A stretch of 48,818 bases of DNA from Cupriavidus numazuensis (GTDB lineage Bacteria > Pseudomonadota > Gammaproteobacteria > Burkholderiales > Burkholderiaceae). A program made the translations under genes and the position numbers. The stretch covers positions 1-48,818 of the forward strand of contig NZ_CAJPVI010000062.1 of NCBI RefSeq assembly GCF_905397435.1, read 5' to 3'. The notes beneath the pieces are model-generated. The model did no database searches. It saw only the letters and a program-made list of their open reading frames with translations, and was not told where the DNA came from. Below, in pieces: positions 16,561 through 23,894 of this stretch; within the stretch, counting starts at the first letter, position 1, and each line of letters opens with the position of its first letter.

Positions 16561-17897
16561 TGCGGATCGGGCTGCCGCGCTCGCTGCTGGCGCGCAATAT
16601 CGCGCTGCTGGTTGCGCTCGTGGCGCTCACGCAGGCGTGCTCGCTGACCGTGCTGCTGCATTACGTGCAGCGCCCGCGCATCGAGCGAGCGGCCATCATC
16701 TTCGCGGACTACGTGAAGATGCTCGATGGCGTGCTTGGTGCCATGCCTGCCGATACGAGCGGTGCCGTGGCGCAGCGGCTCGGCGCGCAGTGGCAGGACC
16801 CCGCGCACGCCACGCCGCAGGCCGACCCCAACCCGCTGCAGCTCTTCCGCACTTACCAGCGCGACGTGTTCCTCGAAGCCCTGCAGCGCCACCTGCCATC
16901 CGACATGCCGGTGCGATGGCAGTCCGGCGACGAAGAGCGGCTGTGGATCCGCCTTCACGTCGCCGATACCGCGCGCTGGGTCGCCATGCCGATGACCGAG
17001 GATGCGCGTGCGAGCGGCATCACCACGGCGTTGATCCTCTCGACAGCACTCGCCTTGCTGGCCGCGCTGACCGGCTACCTGATCCAGCTCCACCTGAACC
17101 GTCCGCTGCAGGATCTCGCAGACGCCGCGCGCCAGATCTGCGCGGGCGATTCGCCGCCGCCGCTGCCAACCAACGGGCCGACGGAGATCGCCCAGGTCAG
17201 CAGCGCCTTCAACCAGATGACGCAGGCGCTGCAGCAAGCCGAGCAGACGCGCGCGCTGATGCTCGCAGGCGTCTCGCACGACATCCGCACGCCGTTGACC
17301 AAGCTGCGCCTGGCAATGGCCATGTCGATCCCGCGCGGCGCCGACGATGCGTTCGTGGCGTCCGCCGAAGGCTATCTCGATCATATCGAGACCATCCTGC
17401 AGCAGTTCATGGACTATGCAGGCAGCGGCGAGAAAGAGCAGCCGCAGCCCGGCGACATCAATGCGCTCGTCAGCCAGCTTGCCTCGGATTTCGCGGGGCT
17501 TGGCCACGAGTTTGAGTTGTCGCTCGGCGATCTGCCTCCGGTTCCGTTCCGTCCTGTCAGCTTGCTGCGCCTGCTGATGAACCTGATGCAGAACGCCGTC
17601 GTCTACGGCAAGACGGGCCTGGCCGTGCGCACGTGGCGCGATGGCGGGTCCGCATGCATTGCCGTGGGCGATCGCGGCACGGGCATTGCGGCGGCCGAGC
17701 TCGAACAGCTCAAGGCGCCGTTCAGCCGCGGCGCCAATGCGCGCACCCACTCGGGCGGCACGGGCCTGGGTCTGGCGATCGTCGAGCGCATCGCGCGCCT
17801 GCATGGCGGCACGCTGCAGTTCCGCGCACGCGAAGGCGGCGGGCTGGAGGCAGTGGTATCGCTGCCGCTGCACGCGCAAGGCGTGCAGCGCCCCTGA
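16560..17897 (+). CDS. EnvZ-like sensor histidine kinase
   Basis: 445 residues. Order: membrane helix (about 10-32), a periplasmic domain of roughly 120 residues, second helix (about 153-176), HAMP linker, HisKA with His240 in GVSHDIRTPLTKLR, and a HATPase domain with N-box MQNAVVYG, G1 box GDRGTGI and G2 box GTGLGLAIVER. It autophosphorylates His240 and passes phosphate to Asp55 of the partner encoded just upstream. The start ATG overlaps that gene's stop codon. The sensor domain shows no clear named fold. Confidence 0.94.
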   Translation: MRIGLPRSLLARNIALLVALVALTQACSLTVLLHYVQRPRIERAAIIFADYVKMLDGVLGAMPADTSGAVAQRLGAQWQDPAHATPQADPNPLQLFRTYQRDVFLEALQRHLPSDMPVRWQSGDEERLWIRLHVADTARWVAMPMTEDARASGITTALILSTALALLAALTGYLIQLHLNRPLQDLADAARQICAGDSPPPLPTNGPTEIAQVSSAFNQMTQALQQAEQTRALMLAGVSHDIRTPLTKLRLAMAMSIPRGADDAFVASAEGYLDHIETILQQFMDYAGSGEKEQPQPGDINALVSQLASDFAGLGHEFELSLGDLPPVPFRPVSLLRLLMNLMQNAVVYGKTGLAVRTWRDGGSACIAVGDRGTGIAAAELEQLKAPFSRGANARTHSGGTGLGLAIVERIARLHGGTLQFRAREGGGLEAVVSLPLHAQGVQRP

Positions 17898-18074
17898 GCA
17901 TCCGGGCACACGCCAACGCATCGCGCCGTGACATCGCGCGAAATATTTGATGCATGGCGATTCGGGCGGGCATTTCCCATACTTTGGTCACCGCGACGCC
18001 ACTCACCGCAACCCTACGTAGTGACAGCGTTTCCGATCACTGAATGGCCATTGCCGCCGATTAAAGGATTCGAC

Positions 18075-18839
18075 ATGCAAACCACCTTCCAAGCCATCGC
18101 CCTCAACACCAAGCGCCTCGCCGTTGCCGCTGTGGCCACTGCGGCCATGCTGAGCGCCGGCTGTGCCAGCGCGTCTGTCACTGGCATCCAGCAGACCGGC
18201 CTGATGCAGCCCGTGCACGCGGACGTCATCTATGTGCGCGCATTCGATGCCGAGGCTGGACAGGTGAAGCTCGACAGCGGCTTCGCGCATCAGCTGAAGA
18301 CGCTGGCCTCCGGTGGCTCGGCCGCCAGTGCGCAGTCCGGCGCCGCCGCCGAAGCGCGCACGCAGGTCGCTGACGAAATCGTGCGCCAGTTGCAGGCCAG
18401 GGGGCTGCGCGCGGTGCGTGCCGATGGTCCGGTGCCCGCGGGTGCCAGCGCACTGGTGGTCGATGGCGACTTCAGCAAGATCGATGAAGGCTCCAGCCGC
18501 CGGCGCCTGCTGATCGGCCTCGGGCCCGGCAAGAGCGAAGTCGGTGCCTCGGTGCGGATTTCGTACAAGCCCGCCAACGGCGCAGCGGTGCCGCTGCAGA
18601 ACTTTGTCGCCACGGCCGACAGCGGCCATATTCCCGGCGTTGCCGAAACCGCAGGCGTAGGCGCCGCCGCGGGCCACATTGCAATGGCCGCTGCTGCCGG
18701 CACGGGCGTGCATGGGTTGTCCGAAGCGAAGCGCGACAGCTTGTATGCCGATGCCACGCGGCTTGCCGATTCGATCGCCATGCAGGTGATGGCGGCGAGC
18801 ACGGAAGAGGGATGGTTGTCGGCACCGGCCGCGATCTGA
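18075..18839 (+). CDS. DUF4410-type outer membrane lipoprotein
   Basis: 254 residues from ATG 18075. A lipoprotein signal ends in LSAGC (Cys30). The rest resembles the DUF4410 family: a YVRAFDA strand near 58, a VADEIVRQLQARG helix near 100, and a VVDGDFSKIDEGSSRRRLLIG segment near 135 typical of lipoproteins with an ABC/TolB-like alpha/beta domain. The role is unknown. It is monocistronic, with 177 bp before it and 155 bp after. Confidence 0.75.
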   Translation: MQTTFQAIALNTKRLAVAAVATAAMLSAGCASASVTGIQQTGLMQPVHADVIYVRAFDAEAGQVKLDSGFAHQLKTLASGGSAASAQSGAAAEARTQVADEIVRQLQARGLRAVRADGPVPAGASALVVDGDFSKIDEGSSRRRLLIGLGPGKSEVGASVRISYKPANGAAVPLQNFVATADSGHIPGVAETAGVGAAAGHIAMAAAAGTGVHGLSEAKRDSLYADATRLADSIAMQVMAASTEEGWLSAPAAI

Positions 18840-18994
18840 GCGTGGTCGCGGTGCTCGCCGCAGCGCTGTCCTGCTACATGCATGTTGCCGCACTTATGAC
18901 TGGCCCAAAGCATATGCGGCGATTTGTGAACTAAGCTGGTAGTTACTGCTTGTTTGCTCCGGCAGTTCCGTTTTCCGTACGCAAGGAGATCACC

Positions 18995-19321
18995 ATGAAG
19001 ACAAAAAAAGCGCTACCCGCGCTGTTGCTGATCGCTGGCGTCCTGACAGCTTCCGCCAGCTTTGCCCAGGGCAAGGGCAAGTCGAAGGAGGCCGCGCCTG
19101 CGGCTCCGGCTCCTGCCTCGTCGCCCTACATGCAGGTCCAGGAATGGAAGAAGGGCGATCGCCTGCCCACCGAATTCCGCGACCGGCAGTATGTGATCGA
19201 CAACTGGAAGCAATACAGCCTGCCGGCGCCGCGCAAGGGCACGCACTGGGTCGGTGTGGGGGCGGAGTATTACCTGGTGGCGCCGAACGGTGTGATCCAG
19301 CAGGTGGGTGCCGGAACCTGA
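18995..19321 (+). CDS. RcnB-family periplasmic protein
   Basis: 108 residues from ATG 18995 with an AAGGAGATCACC site. A signal peptide (cleavage after FAQ) precedes a Lys/Ala-rich stretch. The C-terminal half has the RcnB pattern: RLPTEFRDRQYVIDNW, then L.AP..G.HWVGVGAEYYLV and a final GVIQQV. In E. coli RcnB affects nickel and cobalt homeostasis; most bacterial homologues are untested and this copy has no metal-efflux neighbour. A strong terminator follows. Confidence 0.85.
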   Translation: MKTKKALPALLLIAGVLTASASFAQGKGKSKEAAPAAPAPASSPYMQVQEWKKGDRLPTEFRDRQYVIDNWKQYSLPAPRKGTHWVGVGAEYYLVAPNGVIQQVGAGT

Positions 19322-19354
19322 CACCGATAGCCGCAAACTTCATCCTCCTGCAAC

Positions 19355-19385
19355 AAAAAAGCCGCCCGCGGGCGGCTTTTTGCTA
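19355..19385. terminator. Bidirectional rho-independent terminator
   Basis: GCCGCCCGCGGGCGGC (19361-19376) is self-complementary, with six A upstream and five T downstream. It lies between the RcnB-like gene (plus) and the small secreted protein gene (minus), serving both. Confidence 0.93.
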
Positions 19386-19392
19386 CCGGCGT

Positions 19393-19641
19393 TCAGATGC
19401 CGAGGATCTTCTTCGCCTCCTGGAGCGACTTCATGGACTCGTCATGCTTGCCGGCCTTGTGGTACGCCTCGCCTTCGGCGCGCAGTTTCTGCACGCGTGC
19501 GGCGTCGTCCGCCGACAGCGCCGGCTTGGTCGACAGCTTGGCGTCGATGGCCTTCATCTCGTTGGGGCAATTATGGGCCAGTGCCAGGCCGCTGATACTG
19601 GTCAGCAGCACGGCCGCGAGGATCGATAGAGTCTTGCGCAC
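19393..19641 (-). CDS. Small secreted helical protein
   Basis: 82 residues from a GTG start at 19641 with a strong GGGAGG site five bases upstream; longer in-frame starts are not supported. A signal peptide is cleaved after LALA (residue 22). The mature part of about 60 residues is helical and charged (MKAIDAKLS, AARVQKLRAEGEAYHKAGKHDESMKSL), like small periplasmic proteins of unknown function with a TPR-like single helix pair. Stop TGA or TAA is near the shared terminator. Confidence 0.78.
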   Translation of the reverse strand: MRKTLSILAAVLLTSISGLALAHNCPNEMKAIDAKLSTKPALSADDAARVQKLRAEGEAYHKAGKHDESMKSLQEAKKILGI

Positions 19642-19798
19642 ATTCCCTCCCGTTTTTGAGGTTGGGGAATCCAGCATAGTCCATGCGCAGTGCCGGCGCC
19701 TGCCGCAGTGCGGCGCGGCGTCGGCGGGTGCCTCGGCAGCCATCCGGTGTTATGTTGGAGGCCGCTGGCCGTCCTTGTCCCGACCGATCTGATCTCGC

Positions 19799-20275
19799 AT
19801 GGAATCCTCTGCCGAGCACTACTCCCTGGCCTTGCTGTGTGTCGCCATCCTGACGGTGACGGCGGTTGCCATCCACTACGAAGCGCTGCGGCTGTTGTGG
19901 GCGTTGCACCCCAAGCGCTGGAGCGGCCGCATGAATCTCGGCGTGCTGATCGTCTGCATCATCCTGGTCCACTGCCTGGAAGCCATGGTGTTCGCGCTGG
20001 GCTTCTGGCTGTGCGACCACGGCCTCGGCCTGGGCGGACTCACTGGCAGCCGCGAGATAACGCCGGTGGTCTACGTCTACTTCGCGCTGGAAACCTACAC
20101 CACCCAGAGCCTTGGCGACATCTACCCCGTCGGAGCCAGCCGGCTGATCGCCAGCATCGAGCCGCTGGTCGGCCTGATCCTGATCGGCTGGTCGACCTCG
20201 TTCACCTACGTGATGATGCGGCGCGACTGGCAGATCGATGATGTGCAGGAGGCGGAAAAGCGATCGGGCAAATAG
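19799..20275 (+). CDS. Two-helix ion channel family protein
   Basis: 158 residues with three hydrophobic segments (about 10-30, 47-70, 110-135). The pair of helices with the intervening loop ALETYTTQSLGDIYP fits the bacterial two-transmembrane ion-channel family. The selectivity filter is not canonical: TTQSLGD replaces TVGYGD, so potassium selectivity is doubtful. It is divergent from the small secreted protein gene and is followed 93 bp later by another small secreted protein. Confidence 0.7.
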   Translation: MESSAEHYSLALLCVAILTVTAVAIHYEALRLLWALHPKRWSGRMNLGVLIVCIILVHCLEAMVFALGFWLCDHGLGLGGLTGSREITPVVYVYFALETYTTQSLGDIYPVGASRLIASIEPLVGLILIGWSTSFTYVMMRRDWQIDDVQEAEKRSGK

Positions 20276-20368
20276 TAGTGGCATCGCTGGCGCGCTTAGC
20301 GCCAGCAGGCGGTTGACGATCGGAGAGACTCGCGTGCTGCGAGCCATTCATAACAAGGAGAACAAGTC

Positions 20369-20713
20369 ATGCAAAGCCAGATGAAAAGGGTGTTCCGCAT
20401 TGCAGTGATCGTGGCACTTGGTGCCGCATACAGTGCGCACGCGCAGCGGCAGGATGGCAAGGATGCCGCGGCGGCGGCGATCGAGAACGCTGTCCAGGAA
20501 GGGTCTACGCCGTACCGGCCGGAATCGCGTGCGCAGTCGCTGGCTGACGAATGCCGCGAGCTGGCGGCGCAGATTGGCGGCGCGCCCAAGCGGGAGTATC
20601 AGACCAGCGGGCAATCGATCGAGACCGCACAGGGGAGGATGGTGCCGGAGATCGAGAGGGAGAGGCCTAAGAGGGAGTTGCAGGAGGCTTATAGGGTTAA
20701 GTGTACGGAGTGA
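20369..20713 (+). CDS. Small secreted hypothetical protein
   Basis: 114 residues from ATG 20369, preceded by AAGGAGAACAAGTC. A signal peptide ends after AHA (about residue 25). The mature part is Ala/Glu-rich, has a LADECRELAAQIGG helix and a charged C-terminus ending KCTE, with two cysteines that could pair. I do not recognise the family. It ends about 70 bp before the first repeat sequences of element A. Confidence 0.7.
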   Translation: MQSQMKRVFRIAVIVALGAAYSAHAQRQDGKDAAAAAIENAVQEGSTPYRPESRAQSLADECRELAAQIGGAPKREYQTSGQSIETAQGRMVPEIERERPKRELQEAYRVKCTE

Positions 20714-20782
20714 GGGGGTTGGGGGGTGAGGTTGTCGCTCTTGGCATGCGCTGCTGTTTCTGTTTGGCGTAAGCGGCGGGGG

Positions 20783-21640
20783 CTTGTCGTTCGGGCTGGG
20801 TGGTCGCTCTTCGCTAGCGCGGCTGTTTCGCCGGCGTAGCCGGCGAGTCACTTTTGTCCGAGCGACAAAAGTAACCAAAAACGCGTTTTGGTTGCCCCAA
20901 AGGGGCGAATTTTTATCGTAGTGTGCTGGGGGTGTTGTACGGGTATGGGCTTCAGAGTCAGTCACGCTGCCTGCCGCGTGGGGCACCACCGTGAGTGGGA
21001 ATACAGCGCTGATTGAACGAGCCCTGCAAGCGTTCGTGGCCCCTGCTGCCGGCGATATCGTGTGATCGCCTTCGGCTGCGCTACGCGCAGAGCTCAAGTC
21101 TGAGCGCGTGGGCCCAGGGCAAACCACGCCTCGGTGAAGACGCCCGCGCGTGCATGCGCGTAGAGCAAAAAAACGAACGCAAAAAAACGAACCTCGGACG
21201 TCAGCGACGTTGATGAGTTTGCCCCCAGACGACGCCGTGCGCGCAGCGCAGCCGAAGGCGTTCGACCACTGCCGCTATTGAAACGCTGTACCCGAGTCCG
21301 TCTTGGGGATCGTCCAAAAGCCGTGCCGCGTCAGGCACGGGTTCTGACTCACATGGCGTAGCAGGGTCGAACCACTGACCACCATCGCAGGCGTCCAAAG
21401 CCGTTTGAGCCACTGTCGCCGTGGAATTGATGGCCAGCGGCAACGACGCGCTTTTTGGTTACTTTTTGTCGCTCGGACAAAAAGTGACTCGCCGGCTACG
21501 CCGGCGAAACAGCGGCGCCTGCCAAGAGCGACACCTCACCCCCAACCACAGAACCCCCGCCGGCTACGCCGGCGAAACAGCGGCGCATGCCAAGCACGAC
21601 ACCCCAACCCCAACCACAAAACCCCCGCCGGCTAAGCACA
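20783..21640 (+). repeat. Dispersed nested inverted-repeat element, full copy A with tandem side modules
   Basis: Core 20830-21505 (676 bp). The left end is a chain of four hairpins: GCCGGC-GTA-GCCGGC (20830-20844), ACTTTTGTC-CGAGC-GACAAAAGT (20850-20872), ACCAAAA-ACGCG-TTTTGGT (20874-20892) and GCCCC-AAA-GGGGC (20894-20906), then a T-run. The right end repeats the first two in inverted orientation (ACTTTTTGTC stem at 21461-21485, GCCGGC-TAC-GCCGGC at 21491-21505). A perfect inner inverted repeat of 15 bp (21067-21081 with 21246-21260) surrounds a variable centre. Past the right end the outer module recurs at 68-bp steps (21491, 21559, 21627). No transposase gene is present. Confidence 0.92.
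21201..21443 (-). other. Open frame inside element A, conserved in element B
   Basis: On the minus strand an 80-codon frame contains a 43-residue core (ALDACDGGQWFDPATPCESE onward to LGYSVSI) that is identical in the matching frame of copy B at 41109-41456. Inside that core the two copies differ by two bases, both synonymous. There is no convincing ribosome site, and N- and C-terminal parts diverge, so coding is doubtful. Confidence 0.2.
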
Positions 21641-21682
21641 ACACCCCCATCAACAAAACAACCGTTTCATGGTTATCCATAA

Positions 21683-21699
21683 TGGAACAAATGTTTCCA
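21683..21699. promoter_or_regulatory. Possible RpiR-type operator before the binding-protein gene
   Basis: TGGAA-N7-TTCCA with a centre close to ACAAATGT, 65 bp before the ATG. It resembles the palindrome at 23724-23739 in front of the class III aminotransferase. Directly upstream, TCCAT-A-ATGGA is another small dyad. Confidence 0.4.
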
Positions 21700-21763
21700 A
21701 CCCCCTAGCATTCCCTCACCACAATGGCGAACCCCGTGGATTCGTCAATCCCAAGGAGCCACC

Positions 21764-22672
21764 ATGAACGCCGTGAAAGCCACCTTCCTGTGCCTGGCCC
21801 TGGCGGCCAGCCTGCCCGCCGGCCTGGCCCATGCCGTCGACGTAACCACCAGCCCCACCCTCAGCAAGATCAAATCCTCCGGCACGATCTCCATCGGCCA
21901 CCGTACATCGTCTATCCCCTTCTCGTACTACGACAGCAACCAGAAGGTAATCGGCTTTTCGCAGGATCTCTGCGACCGTGTGGTGGACGAGGTGAAGAAG
22001 CAGACCAAGCAACCCAACCTGCAGGTCCGCATGGTGCCGGTCACCTCGCAGAACCGCATTTCCCTGGTGCAGAACGGTACGGTCGACCTCGAGTGCGGCG
22101 TCACCACGAACCTGAAGTCGCGTCAGCAACAGGTGGCGTTTTCCACCACGTTTTTCGTGGCCGGCACGCGGCTGCTGGTGAAGAAGGGCAGCCCGGTGCA
22201 CGACTTCTCCGATCTGTCCGGCAAGGCGGCGGTCACCAATGCCGGTACGACATCCGAGCGCATCCTGCGGCGCCTCAACGACGAGAAGAAGGCCAACATT
22301 ACGATCCAGAGCGCCAAGGACTACGGCGAATCATTCCTGATCCTGCAGTCGGGCCGCGTGGCGGCGTTCATGATGGATGACGTGCTGCTGTCCGGCGCGC
22401 GCACGCTGGCACCGAACCCGGCCGAGTGGATGGTGGTCGGCACGCCGCAGTCGTTCGAGGCCTACGGCTTCATGCTGCGCAAGGACGATCCCGGCTTCAA
22501 GCAGCTTGTGGACGGCGTCCTGACCGGCGTGATGAAGAGCGGTGAGATCAACACGCTCTATGACAAGTGGTTCCTCAAGCCAGTGCCGCCCAAGAACATC
22601 AACTTCGAGTTCCCGATGAGCGAGCCTGTGAAGAAGGCCTACGCCAACCCGAACGACGAGGCGTTCGAATAA
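21764..22672 (+). CDS. Periplasmic amino-acid-binding protein (glutamate/aspartate type)
   Basis: 302 residues from ATG 21764 (AAGGAGCCACC). The signal peptide is cleaved after AHA (about 24). The body is a family 3 solute-binding protein: TISIGHRTSSIPFSY near 40-55, GFSQDLC near 65, QNGTVDLECGVTTN near 105, and GKAAVTNAGTTSER near 150, close to GltI/AatJ of glutamate-aspartate uptake. No permease or ATPase gene is next to it, so it is an orphan receptor that would work with a transporter elsewhere. It converges on the RpiR regulator gene with 25 bp between stops. Confidence 0.88.
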   Translation: MNAVKATFLCLALAASLPAGLAHAVDVTTSPTLSKIKSSGTISIGHRTSSIPFSYYDSNQKVIGFSQDLCDRVVDEVKKQTKQPNLQVRMVPVTSQNRISLVQNGTVDLECGVTTNLKSRQQQVAFSTTFFVAGTRLLVKKGSPVHDFSDLSGKAAVTNAGTTSERILRRLNDEKKANITIQSAKDYGESFLILQSGRVAAFMMDDVLLSGARTLAPNPAEWMVVGTPQSFEAYGFMLRKDDPGFKQLVDGVLTGVMKSGEINTLYDKWFLKPVPPKNINFEFPMSEPVKKAYANPNDEAFE

Positions 22673-22697
22673 GCCTGGAAACTCGCTGCGCTGGAAA

Positions 22698-23591
22698 TCA
22701 ACTGCGGTTCGCCGGCACGTAGGCGCCGGCGCGGACAAGTTCGCCTTCGGCCTGTTCCAGCGCGCGGATCGCGCCCTTGCCCTTGCGCGCCAGTAGTTGC
22801 TCGACCAGTGCTTCGACCGTGGCGATGCCGGCCGTGATCGACGGGAAGAACGACGGGCTCTCCACCGAGAACAGCAGCGTGCAGTCGGCAGCCAGCGCGA
22901 TCGGCGCGACCGAGCTGTCGGTCAGCGCCACGACCTTGCAGCCGGCTTCGCGCGCGGCACTGGCCACGCGGATGATCTCCTGCGAGTACGGCGCGAAGCT
23001 GATCACCATCACGACATCGCGCGGGGTGAACGCACGCAGTTCCATCTCGAGCGTGCCGGCATCGCCACGCACGAGCTGCACGGTGCTGCGGAACAGCCGG
23101 TAGACATAGTGGAAGGTAAAGGCGATCGGGAAGCACGAGCGGAACCCCGCCACGTGCACGCAGGCCGCGCCGGACATCAGTTCGGCGGCGGCCTGCAACG
23201 CTTTCTCGTTGCCCGCGCCGATCTGGTCGAGGTTGTTGTGCTGCGCTTCCAGCATCTCGCCAAGCATGCGGCTCGTGCCGCCGTCGCGCACCACCTTGCG
23301 CGCACGGCGCGCATACGGCTGCGAACTGCCGCGCAGCGCGTCGACGAACAACTCGCGCAGGCCCTGCCAGCCTTCGAAGCCCAGGTGCTGCGAAAGCCGC
23401 ACCAGCGTGGCCGGCTGCACCCCGGCACTGGCCGCGATCTTGCGCATGGACAGCACCGGCACGTCCTGCGGATGGTCCAGCAGGTAACGCGCGCCGCTCT
23501 GGAACTGCAGGCTCAGCGTCGGGAAGCTCGCGCGCAGCCGGGCCTGCAAGGCATCCAGGTCTTCGGGCGGGGTGATGCTGTCGGGCGACAT
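22698..23591 (-). CDS. RpiR/MurR-family transcriptional regulator
   Basis: 297 residues from ATG 23591, with GGAG seven bases upstream; GTG/ATG codons further up lack a site. An N-terminal HTH_6 domain (about 15-85, with MRKIAASAGVQPATLVRLSQHLGF) is followed by a SIS domain (about 125-260; the phosphosugar-type fold often senses phosphorylated sugars, though here amino-acid metabolites are as likely). It is divergent from the class III aminotransferase, and a near-perfect palindrome overlaps that gene's -35, consistent with its control. Confidence 0.9.
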   Translation of the reverse strand: MSPDSITPPEDLDALQARLRASFPTLSLQFQSGARYLLDHPQDVPVLSMRKIAASAGVQPATLVRLSQHLGFEGWQGLRELFVDALRGSSQPYARRARKVVRDGGTSRMLGEMLEAQHNNLDQIGAGNEKALQAAAELMSGAACVHVAGFRSCFPIAFTFHYVYRLFRSTVQLVRGDAGTLEMELRAFTPRDVVMVISFAPYSQEIIRVASAAREAGCKVVALTDSSVAPIALAADCTLLFSVESPSFFPSITAGIATVEALVEQLLARKGKGAIRALEQAEGELVRAGAYVPANRS

Positions 23592-23723
23592 TGGGGCTCC
23601 GGATTGGGGTTGTAACGATTGTTGCACAGCTGCAGCGCCCCGGCATTACCGGGCCGTGTTGCCTGCCACGTGCTGCGGCGGGCAGCGGGAAAATGAAGCA
23701 TTCGATTCCTGCGTGGTAATAAA

Positions 23724-23764
23724 TGAAACATATGTTGCAAATCGGGTTGCCTTCTCCTTATACT
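23724..23764 (+). promoter_or_regulatory. Promoter of the class III aminotransferase overlapped by a palindrome
   Basis: TGAAACATATGTTGCA (23724-23739) is a 16-bp dyad with one mismatched pair and a perfect AACATATGTT core. TTGCAA (23735-23740) and TATACT (23759-23764) make a -35/-10 pair spaced 18 bp. The dyad overlaps the -35, the expected place for RpiR repression. The rest of the 303-bp divergent gap (23592-23894) shows nothing else I can support. Confidence 0.6.
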
Positions 23765-23894
23765 TGCCTAACCGTGCTGCGGCGCTCGCTGTATATCGAC
23801 TGCCGGGACCAGAACCTGTAAGTCCATTGCACGCCGCCCGGCTCCGCTTCGACGCTTCGAATTCTTGACTCTCCATTTCGCAGGACCGATCGCC

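Noticed and set aside
21355..21400. tRNA-like sequence with a GGTTCT...GTCGAACC pattern
   Set aside because: No acceptor stem or anticodon arm could be paired around it.
20908..21460. Possible insertion sequence
   Set aside because: Inverted ends are present but no transposase frame or catalytic motif is seen, and no target duplication is evident from two copies.
21487..21640. Possible CRISPR array from regular 68-bp units
   Set aside because: Units are contiguous repeats of hairpin plus tail without unique spacers of uniform length, and no cas genes are present.
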